From NCBI RefSeq assembly GCF_024679095.1, contig NW_026111754.1:806001-870000 (forward strand): DNA of 64,000 nt, in the 5' to 3' direction. Of this stretch, positions 1 to 13,807 are shown piece after piece. Position 1 is the first letter of the stretch. Each line of letters starts with the position of its first letter. Source of the DNA: Eriocheir sinensis. Taxonomy: Eukaryota; Arthropoda; Malacostraca; Decapoda; Varunidae. The notes below the pieces were generated by a model, which was not told the DNA's origin, did not search any database, and saw nothing but the letters and a program-made list of their open reading frames with translations. The translations under genes and the position numbers were made by a program.

Positions 1-741
1 TGAAATATATAAAAAAATACATAAAAATAATTTGAGTTTGTATGAAAATAGATATTCAAAATACACATAAAACTAGGGAAATTTCTTTTGAAATATATAT
101 ACAAAATACCCATAAAATATTGTAAATTTGTGTCAGAATATTTAACAACTACACATAAAGTAACGTAAATTTGTTTGAAAAATATATACAAAATACACGT
201 AGAATAATGTCAAACCGTATCAAAATGAATGAGCAGAATATCAATAAAATAACGTAAATTTGTACGAAAATAAAGATGCAAAATACCCATAAAATAAAGC
301 ATATTTTTATAAAAATACATATACAAAAATACACATAGAATAATTAAATTTGTATTAAAATTAATATACAAAATGCGTATACAATAAGGTAAATTTGTAT
401 TGAAAAAATATGCAAAATACACATAAAAGTGTAAATTTGTTTAAAAATCTATATACGAATACACATAATATAACGTACATTTCTATAGAAATATATATAC
501 AAAATACACATGAAATGATGTAAATACGTATAAAAATATATATACAAAATACACATTAAATAATTTAAATTCTCGTCAAAATAAATAAACAAAATATCAA
601 TAAAAGAATGTGTATTTGTATGAAAATAGATATACAAAATACTCATAAAATAACCTAAGTTTGTATAAAACTATTTACAAAAATACACAAAAATAATTTA
701 AATATGTAGGAAAATAAATATACAAAATACACATAAAATTA
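1..741 (-). repeat. Minus-polarity block 1
   Basis: About 16 monomers. It is the outer part of the left arm of the inverted duplication with 7035-7771, and it also resembles 25020-25680 in the same polarity. The window starts inside the block, so its left end is unknown. Confidence 0.85.
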
Positions 742-856
742 TTTTGTATATCTATTTTATACTATTTTATGTGAATTTGTTTTCATTTCATACAAATTTA
801 CATTATTTTATGTGTATTTTGTACATGTATTTAAATACAAATTTAACTAATTACAT
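742..856 (+). repeat. Short plus-polarity block 2
   Basis: Two to three monomers, including the GTTTTCATTTCATACAAATT variant. It ends at a perfect 14-bp palindrome ATTTTTATAAAAAT (857-870) beside the transposon. Its inverted partner is 6921-7034, so both polarity switches at its ends are also shared with that copy. Confidence 0.8.
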
Positions 857-875
857 ATTTTTATAAAAATTCATA

Positions 876-877
876 TA
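876..877. other. TA target-site duplication, left copy
   Basis: TA directly abuts the CAGGGTGGGG end of the element and is matched by TA at 2185-2186. TA duplication is the signature of Tc1/mariner insertion. The surrounding array is rich in TA, so the dinucleotide alone would be weak; the empty paralogous site at about 6897-6898 makes it firm. Confidence 0.93.
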
Positions 878-910
878 CAGGGTGGGGCAAATCAAATGCC
901 CGAGTTTTGA
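878..910 (+). repeat. Left terminal inverted repeat of the transposon (33 bp)
   Basis: Begins CAGGGTGGGGCA and ends GCCCGAGTTTTGA. Every base matches the reverse complement of 2152-2184. It is the transposase-binding end downstream of the gene, with 82 bp between it and the transposase stop codon. Confidence 0.97.
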
Positions 911-992
911 TAGGCTATTAGGAAAAGTAAAACAATACTTACAGAATTATTTTTTGTTTTATTCGAATCAGTATACAATGCCGTTTGTGTGA

Positions 993-2064
993 TCACTTTT
1001 TGAAGATGGCATCAGGAAGATGGTGGCCATCTGTAGCGATGCACTGTTGAAGGCGATGTCTGAAGTTTTCTGCTGCTCTTCGGCACATCTCAAGTGGTAT
1101 TGCCGCTATTTCCTCCCGAATTCGCATCTTCAGTTCTTCCAAATTGTGTGGCCGACTTCTGAACACTTTCTCCTTCAGATATCCCCACAGGAAGAAGTCG
1201 CAAATGCTCAAATCAGGTGAGCGTGACATCACCCTCCGAGAGACCAGGCGTGAACATCTGTCGCAATTTGACCATTACAACTTGAGCAGTGTGGGCTGTT
1301 GCTCCATCTTGTTGGAACCAGATGTCTCCCAAATTTGTTTCCTCACTTAATTCTTCCAATTTCGGTTCAAAAAAGTCTTCCAACATCGCAAGATAACGTT
1401 CAGAGTTGATGGTGACAGATCTTCCATCCTCCTCAAAGAAATAAGGCCCAATTACCCCAAATTTGGAAACTGCACACCAAACAGTAACTTTAGGGGCATG
1501 GAGCGGTCTCTGGTGAAGTTCTCTTGGGTTGTTTTCAGCCCAATAGCGATAATTTTGCTTATTCACGTTTCCAGAAAGGTGGAAGTGGGCCTCGTCACTG
1601 CTGAAAAAAGTTGACGGTTCGGGGATGCGGTTCAACATTTCCTGGCAGCAATTCCTGCGATTTTCAAAGTCAGTAGGCTTCAATTCTTGAACAATCATTA
1701 TTTTGTATGGATGGAACGATAAATCGTAACGCAATATCCGCCTGAAAGATCGGTTAGATATGGCCAATGCAAGTGAATGCTTCCGGGCAGAGCGTGTTGG
1801 TGACTGTTCCACAGCTGCTTTAACTAAGGCCACATTTTCTGGCGTTCTTACCGTTTTTGGTCTTCCATTACCCCTAGGTCTTCTTGTGGAACCAGTTTCT
1901 TCCAATGCTTCAATCCAACGCCTGATTGCCTTGCCATCAGGGATGGGACCATGACGTGGAATGTTGAAGTGCAGGCGGAAGGAGCGCTGAGTGGCGACGA
2001 CAGAACGGCCATTTTCGAGAAACGTGCGCACTGCAAAGCCGCGATGTTCTCCCGACCAAGGCAT
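993..2064 (-). pseudogene. Mariner-type transposase, split by a frameshift near 1222-1230
   Basis: Encodes a cut-and-paste transposase acting in the nucleus on the element's inverted repeats. The upstream frame runs from 2130 to 1213 (305 codons); the downstream frame runs from about 1232 to 993. Within the 305-residue frame, residues about 28-75 look like the paired helix-turn-helix DNA-binding region. GNGRPKT (87-93) corresponds to the GRPR-like linker. The first catalytic Asp is D179 in SSDEAHFHL (codon 1594-1596). The second is D275 in FQQDGATAHT (codon 1306-1308). The third Asp lies in the other frame, in SPDLSICDFFLWG (codon 1197-1199). I prefer the Met at 2064 (MPWSGEHRGF) as start because the conserved N-terminus begins there; the 22 residues upstream look unlike the family. 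The parts add to about 355 residues, normal for these transposases. The frameshift separates the third catalytic residue, so the copy should be inactive unless the shift is a sequencing error. Confidence 0.92.
1215..1235 (-). other. Frameshift lesion in the transposase
   Basis: Reading the minus strand, frame one gives ...GLSEGDVTLT and stops. Frame two supplies MSRSPDLSICDFF directly after GDV. Relatives of this family carry a short WP-x-R-like stretch before SPDL, which is absent here. A deletion of about 11 bp just after GDVT would explain both the missing residues and the frame change. The size is inferred from family knowledge, not measured against a master copy. Confidence 0.7.
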
Positions 2065-2151
2065 GGCTGCTTCTGAAAACGGCGGTGTTTGTTGGTCGCA
2101 ACGAGACCACACACATCTTACCATCATCACTACAGCCGTTGCTCGCGCCTT

Positions 2152-2184
2152 TCAAAACTCGGGCATTTGATTTGCCCCACCCTG
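2152..2184 (-). repeat. Right terminal inverted repeat of the transposon (33 bp)
   Basis: Exact reverse complement of 878-910, ending ...CCCCACCCTG against the flanking TA. It lies upstream of the transposase start, with about 87 bp between it and the Met at 2064, so the promoter would be expected in or near it. No TATA element was distinguishable. Confidence 0.97.
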
Positions 2185-2186
2185 TA
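2185..2186. other. TA target-site duplication, right copy
   Basis: TA following the terminal CCCTG, pairing with TA at 876-877. The downstream CAAAAATACACATAGAC continues the array monomer interrupted at 877. Confidence 0.93.
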
Positions 2187-2454
2187 CAAAAATACACATA
2201 GACTAATCAAATTTGTATTAAAATTAATATAATGCACATACAATAAGGTAAATTTGTATTGAAAAAATATGCAAAATTCACATAAAACAATGTAAATTTG
2301 TTTCAAAATATATATTCGAATACACATAAAATAACGCAGATTTCTAGAGAAATATATACAAAATACACATAAAATAAAGTAAATACGTATAAAAATATAT
2401 ATACAAAATACATATTAAATAATGTTCATTCGTGTCAAAATAAATAAACAAAAT
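2185..2454 (-). repeat. Minus-polarity block 3, interrupted by the transposon
   Basis: Continuation of the array cut at 877 by the insertion. Pairs in inverted orientation with 6627-6896. It ends at 2455, where ACAAAATA runs directly into TGGGTATTTTGC of opposite polarity; I found that junction only here. Confidence 0.85.
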
Positions 2455-3660
2455 ATGGGTATTTTGCATCTTTATTTTCATACAAATCTACATTATTTTA
2501 TTAATATTCTGTGTATTTATTTTGATACTATTTTACATTATTCTATTTGTGTTTTGTATATATTTTTTTATACATATTTACATTATTTAATGTGTTTTTT
2601 CTATATACATTTCATACAAATTTACATTATTTTAAGTGTATTTGTTTATATATTTTCATTCAAATTTACATTATTTTATGTGTATTTTGTATATGTATTT
2701 CAATAGAAATTTAACTAGTTTTATATGTATTCTGTATATATTTTTTTATACAAATTTAAATTATTTTTGTGTATTTTTTAATAGAGTCTTATACAAATTT
2801 ACAATATTTTATGTGTATTTTGTATATCTATTTTCATACAAATACACATTCTTTTATTGATATTTTCTTTATTTATTTTGATGCGAATTTACATTATTAA
2901 ATGTGTATTGTGTATATATACTTTTATACATATTTACGTCATTTCATGTGTATTTTTTTATATATATTTCTATTGAAATATACGTTATTTTATGTGTATT
3001 CGTATATATATTTTGAAACAAATATACATTGTTTTATGTGCATTTTGTATATTTTTTCAATACAAATTTCCCTTATTGTACGTGCATTTTGTATATTAAT
3101 TTTAATACAAATTTAATTATTCTATGTGTATTCTCGTATATGTATTTTTAAAAAAATATGCTTTATTTTATGGGTATTTTGCATCTTTATTTTCATACAA
3201 AATTACATTATTTTATTGCTATTCTGTGTATTTAAATTTGATACGATTTTACATTATTCTATGTATATTTTGTATATCTATTTAATACAAATGTACGTTA
3301 TTTTATGTGAATTTGTTTTCATTTCATACAAATTTACATTATTTTATGTGTATTTTGTACATGTATTTAAATACAAATTTAACTAATTATATGTGTATTT
3401 TGTAAATCTATTTTCATACAAATTGAAATTTATTTTTTTGTTTTTTTGTATATATTTTTATTCAAATTTTCGTAATTTTATGTGTATTTTGTATATTTAT
3501 TTTCCTACATATATACGTTCTTTTATCGGAATTTTGTTTATTTATTTTGATACGAATTTTTCTTTTTTTTAGGTGTATTTGATATATAAATTTTTATACT
3601 TATTTACATAATTTTATATGTTATTTTGAATATATATTTTCATAGAAATTTACTCTATAT
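2455..3660 (+). repeat. Plus-polarity block 4
   Basis: About 27 monomers. Closely resembles 16460-17665 (offset about 14.0 kb) and 62575-63650. Its last 300 bp also recurs at 31458-31757. Ends at the CTCTATATGTATAT junction. Confidence 0.85.
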
Positions 3661-5814
<2,154 letters not shown>

Positions 5815-6920
5815 TTATATTATTTTATGTATATTTTTATTGATATTTGCGTTATTTATGTGTATTTTGTATATGTTTTCTCATAGAAATTTACATTATT
5901 TTATTGGTATTTTGTCTATTTATTTTGATACGAATTACATGATTATTTGTGTATTTTTTACATTTTTTATACGCATTTACATTATTTAATGTGTATTTTG
6001 TTTATATAATTTTATACAAATTTACGTTATTATATGTGTATTTGTATAGGTATTTTGATACAAATTTACATTATTTTATGTATTTTGTATATATATTTCA
6101 ATTCAAATTTAGCTTATTTTATGTGTATTTTGTAAAATCTATTTATTTTAATACAAAATGGAATATTTTATGTTTTTTCGTATATATATTTTTTTTAAAA
6201 ATGCGTTATTTTATGGGTATTTTGCATCTTAATTTTCATACAAATTTACATTATTTTATTAATATTTTCTGTATTTATTTTGATACGATTTTACATTATT
6301 TTATTTGTGTCTTCTATATATTTTTTTTATACATATTTACATTATTTAATGTTTTTTTTTTGTATATATATTTTATACAAATTTACGTTATTTTAAGTCT
6401 ATATGTTTATATATTTTCATTCAAATTTACATTCTTTTATGTGTATTTTGTATATGTATTTCAATAAAAATTTACCTATTTTTATATGTTTTTTGTATAT
6501 TTATTTTCATACAAGTTTAAATTATTTTTGTGTATTTTTGTATATAGTTATATACAAATTTAGGTTATTTTATGTGTATTTTGTATATCTATTTTCATAC
6601 AAATACACATTCTTTTCATGATATTTTGTTTATTTATTTTGACACGAATGAACATTATTTAATATGTATTTTGTATATATATTTTTATACGTATTTACAT
6701 TATTTCAAGTGTATTTTGCATATATATTTCTATAGAAATCTGCGTTATTTTATGTGTATTCGAATATATATTTTGAAACAAATTTACATTGTTTTATGTG
6801 AATTTTGCATATTTTTTCAATACAAATTTACCTTATTGTATGTGCATTTTGTATATTAATTTTAATACAAATTTGATTAGTCTATGTGTATTTTTGTATA
6901 TGTATTTTTATAAAAATATG
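5815..6920 (+). repeat. Plus-polarity block 6
   Basis: About 24 monomers. Parallel to 33668-34480, which lacks about 230 bp corresponding to about 6560-6790. The last 290 bp (6627-6920) is the inner right arm of the inverted duplication with 2185-2454 and contains the empty transposon site. Confidence 0.85.
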
Positions 6921-6929
6921 TAATTAGTT
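6889..6929 (-). other. Empty paralogous insertion site of the transposon
   Basis: Reads GTCTATGTGTATTTTTGTAT and on through ATGTATTTTTATAAAAATATG. This is the reverse complement of the sequence formed by joining 877 to 2187, with one visible mismatch. A single TA at 6897-6898 stands where the element and its duplicated TA sit in the other arm. Confidence 0.92.
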
Positions 6930-7034
6930 AAATTTGTATTTAAATACATGTACAAAATACACATAAAATAATGTAAATTTGTATGAAATGAAAACAAATT
7001 CACATAAAATAGTATAAAATAGATATACAAAATA
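6921..7034 (-). repeat. Short minus-polarity block 7
   Basis: Two to three monomers carrying the TTTGTATGAAATGAAAACAA variant, the inverted counterpart of block 2 (742-856). Both flanking switches are copies of those at 742 and 857. Confidence 0.8.
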
Positions 7035-8902
7035 ATTTTATGTGTATTTTGTATATTTATTTTCCTACATATTTAAACTATTTTTGTGTATTTTTGTAAA
7101 TAGTTTTATACAAACTTAGGTTATTTTATGATTATTTTGTATATCTATTTTCATACAAATACACATTCTTTTATTGATATTTTGTTTATTTATTTTGACG
7201 AGAATTTAAATTATTTAATGTGTATTTTGTATATATATTTTTATACGTATTTACATCATTTCATGTGTATTTTGTATATATATTTCTATAGAAATGTACG
7301 TTATATTATGTGTATTCGTATATAGATTTTTAAACAAATTTACACTTTTATGTGTATTTTGCATATTTTTTCAATACAAATTTACCTTATTGTATACGCA
7401 TTTTGTATATTAGTTTTAATACAAATTTAATTATTCTATGTGTATTTTTGTATATGTATTTTTATAAAAATATGCTTTATTTTATGGGTATTTTGCATCT
7501 TTATTTTCATTCAAATTTACGTTATTTTATTGATATTCTGCTCATTCATTTTGATACGATTTGACATTATTCTACGTGTATTTTGTATTTATTTTTCAAA
7601 CAAATTTACGTTATTTTATGTGTTTTTGTTAAATATTCTGACACAAATTGACAATATTTTATGGGTATTTTGTATATATATTTCAAAAGAAATTTACCTA
7701 GTTTTATGTGTATTTTGAATATCTATTTTCATACAAACTCAAATTATTTTTATTTATTTTTGTATATATTTCAATACAAATTTTAGTTATGTTATGTGTA
7801 TTTTGTAAATCTATTTTCATTCAAATATATATTATTTTATTGGTATTTTGTTGATTTATATTGATACGAATTTACATTATTTTATATATACTTTTTTTAT
7901 ATATTTTTATACGCATTTACATTATTTAATATTTATTTTGAATATATAATTTTATACAAATTCATGGTATTTTTTGTGTATTTGTATATATATTTTCATA
8001 TAAATTTACATTATTTTATGTGTATTTTGTACATATATTTCATTACAAATTTACCTTATTTTATGTTTATTTTGTATGTGTATTTTGTACATTTATATTT
8101 ATACAAATACACATTCTTTTATTGGTATTTTGTTTATTTATTTTTATATATTTTTATATGTATTTTGCATATCTATTTCAATTCAAATTCACCTTATTGT
8201 ATGTGCATTTTGTATATTTATTTCAATACAAATTTAAATATTTATGTGTATTTTGGTATATATATTTTTATAAGAAATGCGCTATTTGATGGGAATTTTG
8301 CATCTTTATTTTCATACAAATTTACATTATTTTATTAATATTCGGTGTATTTATTTTGATACGATCTTACATTATTCTATTTGTTTTTTGTATATATTTT
8401 TTATACATATTTACATTATTTAATGTATATCTTGCATATATATTTCACACAGATTTATTATCTATTATTTATTTTCATACAAATACAGATTCTTTTCATG
8501 ATATTTTGTTGATTTATTTTGACACGAATTTACATTACTTAATATGTATTTTATATATATATTTTTATACGTATTTACATAATTTCATGTGTATTTTGTA
8601 TATATATTTCTATAGAAATCTACGTAATTTTATGTGTATTCGTATATATATTTAGAAATAAATTTACAATGTTTTATTTGTATTTTGCGTTTTTTTTCAA
8701 TACAAATTTACCTTATTGTATGTGTGCATTTTGTATATTAATTTTAATACAAATTTAATTATTCTATGTGTATTTTTGTATATGTATTTAAAAAAAATGC
8801 TTTATTTTATGGGTATTTTGCATCTTTGTTTTCATACAAATTTAAATTATTTTAGTGATATTCTGTGTACTTATTTTGATACGATTTTACATTATTCTAT
8901 GT
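7035..8902 (+). repeat. Plus-polarity block 8
   Basis: About 41 monomers. 7035-7771 is inverted against 1-741. From about 7390 onward it is the outer left arm of the palindrome with 22.36-24.03 kb. Ends in CTATGTATAAC, a junction also at 57903 and, inverted, at 22361. Confidence 0.85.
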
Positions 8903-8997
8903 ATAACAAAAATAAATACAGAATACACAAAAATAGATATGCAAAATACATATAAACAATATAAATTTGTTTCAAAATATATATACGAATACACATG
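8903..8997 (-). repeat. Very short minus-polarity block 9
   Basis: Two monomers, beginning AACAAAAATAAATACAGAATAC and ending at ACACATGACATGGGTATTTTG. The inverted copy at 22268-22361 preserves both ends, so the mini-inversion predates the palindrome. The copy beginning at 57904 shares only the left end. Confidence 0.82.
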
Positions 8998-11900
8998 ACA
9001 TGGGTATTTTGAATCTTAATTTTCATACAAATTTACATTATTTTATTAATATTTTCTGTATTTATTTTGATACGATTTTACATTATTTTATTTGTGTTTT
9101 ATATATATTTTTTTTATACATATTTACATTATTTAATGTGTTTTTTGTATATATATTTGATACAAATTTACGTTCTTTTGTCTATATGTTTATATATTTT
9201 CATTCAAATTTACATTATTTTATGTGTATTTTGTATATGTATTTCAATACAAATTTACCTAATTTTATGTTTTTTGTATATTTATTTTCATACAAGTTTA
9301 AATTATTTTTGTTTATTTTTGTATATAGTTTTATACAAATTTAGGTTATTTTATGTGTATTTTGTATATCTATTTTCATACATATACACATTCTTTTCAT
9401 GATATTTTTTTTATTTATTTTGACACGAATTAACATTATTTAATGTGTATTTTGTATATATATTTTTATATGTATTTACATTATTTCAAGTGTATTTTAT
9501 ATATATATTTCTATAGAAATCTACGTTATTTTATGTGTATTCGTATATATATTTTGAAACAAATGTACATTGTTTTATGTGTATTTTGCATTTTTTTTCA
9601 ATACAAATTTACATTATTGTATGTGCATTTAGTATATTAATTTTAATACAAATTTGATTCATCTATGTGTATTTTTGTGTATGAATTTTTAAAAAAATAT
9701 GCTTTATTTTATGGGTATTTTGCATCTTTATTTTCATACAAATTTACATTATTTTATTGATATTCTGTGTATTTATTTAGTATGATTTTACATTATTCTA
9801 TGTGTATTTTGTATATATATTTTATATAAAATGTATTTGTTTTCATTTCATACAAATCTACATTATTTTATGTGTTTTTTGTACATGTATTTAAATACAA
9901 ATTTAACTAGTTATATGTGTATTTTGTATATCTATTTTGTATGTATATTTTCATAGAAATTTACTCTATTTTATGAGTATTCGTATATATATTTTGATAC
10001 AAATTTACATTATTGATGTGTATTTTGCATATCTATTTCAATACAAATTTTCTTTATTGTACGTGCATTTTGTATATTTATATTAATACAAATTTAATAA
10101 TTTTATATATATTTTTGTATATATATTTTTATGCAAATATGCGTTATTATATGGATATTTTGCAGCTTTATTTTCATACAAATTTACATTATTTTATTGA
10201 TATTCTCTTTATTTATTTTGATACGATTTAACATTATTCTATGTGTATTTTGTATATATTTTTTATCCAAATTTACATTATTTAAGGTTTATTTTGTATA
10301 TATATTTTATCCAAATTTACATTATTTTATGTGTATTTGTTTATATATTTTTATACAAATTTACATTATTTTATGTGTATTTTGTATATACATTTTCATA
10401 AATAAAACTACGTTATTCTATTGCGTGTATTCGTATATATTTTGATACAAATTTTATACAAATTCATGTTATTTAATGTGTATTTGTATATATATTTTCA
10501 TACAATTTTATATTATTTTATGTGTATTTTTTCATATATTTCATTACAAATTTACCTTATTTTATGTTTATTTTGTATACTTATTTCATTCCATTTTAAA
10601 ATATTTTATGTGTATATTTGTATTTGTATTTAGGTTATTTTATGTGTATTTTGTATATATATTTTCATCCAAAATTACATTATTATATTGGTATTTTCTT
10701 AATTTAATTCGATACGAATTTAGATTATTTCATAGGTATTTTGTATACATATTTTTATACTCATTTACATTATCTAATGTGTGTTTTGTATGTATATTTT
10801 TTTGCAAATTTATTTTATGTTCATTTTTGTACATATATTTTTATAGAAATTTGCGTTATTTTATGTATAGTTTTATATAAATTTACGTTATTTTATGTGC
10901 ATTTTGTATATTTATATTTATACAAATACACATTCTTTTATTGCTATATTGTTTATTTATATTTATACGAATTTATATTATTTTATGTGTATTTTGTATA
11001 CATTTTTTTATACGTATTTACTTTATTTAATGTGTATTTTGTATATGTATTTTTATAGAAATCTACGTTATTTTATGTGTATTCGCATATATATTTTGAA
11101 ACAAATTTACATTATTTTATATGAATTTTGCATATCTATTTCAATACAAATTTAATTTTATTGTGCATTTTGTATATTTATTTTAATACAAGTTTAAATA
11201 TTTAAGTGTATTTTGGTATCAATAATTTTATAAAAAATGCGTTATTTTATAGGTATTTTGCATCTCAATTTTCATTTTATATGTACTTTGTATATATATT
11301 TTTATACACTCTTACATTATTTAATATTTATTTTGAATATATATTTTTATACAAATTCATGGTATTTTATGTGTATTTGTATATATATTTTCATATAAAT
11401 TTACATTATTGTATGTGTAATTTGTACATATATTTTATTACAAATCTACCTTATTTTATGTTTATTTTGTATGTGTGTTTTGTATATTTATATTTATCCA
11501 AATACACATTCTTTTATTGGTATTTTGTTTATTTATTTTAATTCGAATTTACATTATTTTTGTGTATTTTAAATACATTTTTATAATGCATTTACATTAT
11601 TTAATGTGTGTTTTGTATATATATTTATCCAAAGTTAATTTATTTTAAGTTCATTTTGGACATATATTTTATAGAAATTAGCGTTATTTTATATGTATTT
11701 GTATATGTATATTTATACAAATTTACATTATTTTATTGATATTTTGTTTATTTATTTTGATACGAATTTACATTATTTTATATGTATTTTGAATATATTT
11801 TTATACGAGTTTACATATTTTAGTGTGTATTTTGTATATATATTTTTATACAAATCTACGTTATTTTATGTGTCTTCGTATATATATTTTTAAACAAATT

Positions 11901-12004
11901 TACATTGTTTTATATGTATTTTGCATATTTATTTCAATACAGATACCCATTTTATTTTATGTGTATTTTTATATATATTTTCATACAAATTTATATTATT
12001 TTAT
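8998..12004 (+). repeat. Plus-polarity block 10, including the recurrent 2.1-kb module
   Basis: About 66 monomers. 9000-11272 is a module seen again inverted at 20068-22267 and 29288-31455, and direct at about 34050-36170, 38945-40950 and (partial) 43835-44865. Diagnostic points are ATTGATGTGTATTTTGC near 10015 and TGGTATCAATAATTTTAT near 11215. At 11272 it joins TTTTATATGTACTTTG, a join also seen at 44865 and, inverted, at 29280. Confidence 0.82.
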
Positions 12005-12490
12005 AATAAAACAATGTAAATTTGTATGTCAATAAAGATGCAAAATACCCATTAAATAACGCATTTTTTATAAAAATAAATATACAAAATACACATACAA
12101 TAAGGCAAATCTGTATTGAAATAGATATGCAAAATACATATAAAACAATGTAAATTTGTTTCAAAATATATATACGAATACACATAAAATAACGTAGATT
12201 TGTATAAAAACATATATACAAAATACACATAAAATGAAGTAAATACGTATAAGAAAATGTATACAAAATACACGTAAAATAATGTAAATTCGTATCAAAA
12301 TAAATAAACAAAATTCCAATAAAAGAATGTGAATTTGTATAAATATAAATATACAAAATACACATAAAATAACGTAAATTTGTATAAAATTATACAAAAA
12401 TACACAGAAGTAATTAAATTCATATGAAAATAGATATACAAAATACAGATAAAATAAGCTAAATTTGAATTGAAATGTATATACTAAATA
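12005..12490 (-). repeat. Minus-polarity block 11
   Basis: About 11 monomers, starting from a local near-palindrome ATTTTATAATAAAACAAT at about 11998-12015. Content parallels 48330-48830 and 19000-19400, including CAGAAGTAATTAAATTC. Both end junctions appear only here. Confidence 0.82.
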
Positions 12491-13102
12491 CAATATTTTA
12501 TGTGTATATTTGTATTTAGGTTATTTTATGTGTATTTTGTATATATATTTTCATCTAAAATTACATTATTTTATTGGTATTTTCTTAATTTAATTCGATA
12601 CGAATTTAGATTATTTCATAGGTATTTTCTATACATATTTTTATACTCATTTACATTATCTAATGTGTGTTTTGTATATATATTTTTATGCAAATTTATT
12701 TTATGTTCATTTTTGTACATATATTTTTATAGAAATTTGCGTTATTTTATGTATATATTTTTATATAAATTTACGTTATTTTATGTGCATTTTGTATATT
12801 TATATTTACACAATTACACATTCTTTTATTGGTATATTGTTTATTTACATTTATTCGAATTTACATTATTTTATGTGTATTTTGTATACATTTTTTTATA
12901 CGTATTTACTTAATGTTATGTGTATTTTGTATATGTATTTTTATAGAAATCTACGTTATTTTATGTGTATTCGTATATATGTTTTGAAACAAATTTTGCA
13001 TATCTATTTCAATACAAATTTAATTTATTGTATGTGCATTTTGTATATTTATTTTAATACAAATTGAAATGTTTTATGTGTATTTTGGAATCAATAATTT
13101 TA
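12491..13102 (+). repeat. Plus-polarity block 12
   Basis: About 13 monomers resembling 10610-11230, with a deletion of roughly 120 bp near 12990 relative to that copy. The matching block 50308-50841 ends at the same TTTATAAAAAAAACGTAAAT junction. Confidence 0.82.
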
Positions 13103-13807
13103 TAAAAAAAACGTAAATTTGTATAAAAAAATATGTACAAAACACAAATAGAATAATGTAAAATCGTATCAAAATAAATACACAGAATATTAATAAAATA
13201 ATGTAAATTTGCATGAAAATAAAGAAGCAAAATACCCATAAAATAACGCATTTTTTTTATTTATAAAAATATATATACCAAAATACACATCAAAAAATTA
13301 AATTTGTATTAAAATAAATATACAAAAAACACATACAATAAGGTAAATTTGTATTGAAATACATATGCAAAATACATATAAAACAATGTAAATTTGTTTC
13401 AAAATATATATACGAATACACATAAAATAACGTAGATTTCTATAAAAATATATATACAATTTACACATAAAATGAAGTAAATACGTATAAAAAAATGTAT
13501 ACAAAATACACATAAAATAATGTAAATTCGTATCAAAATAAATAAACAAAATACCAATAAAAGAATGTGTATTTGTATGAATATAAATATATAAAATACA
13601 CATAAAATAACGTAAATTTATATAAAACTATATACAAAAATACACAGAAGTAATTAAATTTGAATGAAAATATATACAAAATACACACGATATAAGCTAA
13701 ATTTGAATTGAAATATATATACAAAATACATGAAATAAAGTAAATTTGTATCAAAATTTTTATACAAATACACATATAATAACGTAAATTTGTATGAAAA
13801 TATATGC
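13103..13807 (-). repeat. Minus-polarity block 13
   Basis: About 16 monomers. Same variant order as 15060-15859, 50842-51671, 53540-54368, 55860-56668 and 58510-59323. It lacks the terminal GAGTAAACGTGT junction because it switches early at ATATGCTTATATATTTTGAC. Confidence 0.83.

Larger units (their letters stand above)
878..2184 (-). mobile_element. Mariner-type (Tc1/mariner/IS630) DNA transposon, complete ends, transposase frameshifted
   Basis: A 1307-bp element of clearly higher GC than the array around it. It is bounded by 33-bp inverted repeats that match perfectly by eye and is flanked on both sides by TA, the target duplication of this superfamily. Its only gene is a transposase on the minus strand (993 to about 2064), leaving about 80 bp of noncoding sequence inside each terminal repeat. 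Removing the element and one TA leaves a continuous array sequence. An inverted paralogue at 6889-6929 shows exactly that uninterrupted sequence, with the TA at about 6897-6898, so both ends and the insertion event are well supported. Perfect terminal repeats suggest a fairly young insertion. The frameshift in the gene means this copy could move only with transposase from elsewhere. I see no second copy in the window. Confidence 0.97.

Noticed and set aside
857..870. Palindrome ATTTTTATAAAAAT next to the transposon as a special target signal
   Set aside because: The same palindrome occurs in many monomers (for example 6906-6919) without an insertion, so it is part of the satellite.
1020..1350. 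Plus-strand open frames within the transposon
   Set aside because: They lie antisense to the conserved transposase motifs and have no recognisable motif of their own.
1848..2197. Other minus-strand frames beside the transposase start
   Set aside because: They overlap the DNA-binding region in other frames; only the frame with the helix-turn-helix, GRPK and DEAHF motifs makes sense.
5840..5870. TATA-box-like and poly-A-signal-like sequences throughout
   Set aside because: Such strings occur by composition in nearly every monomer and carry no information here.
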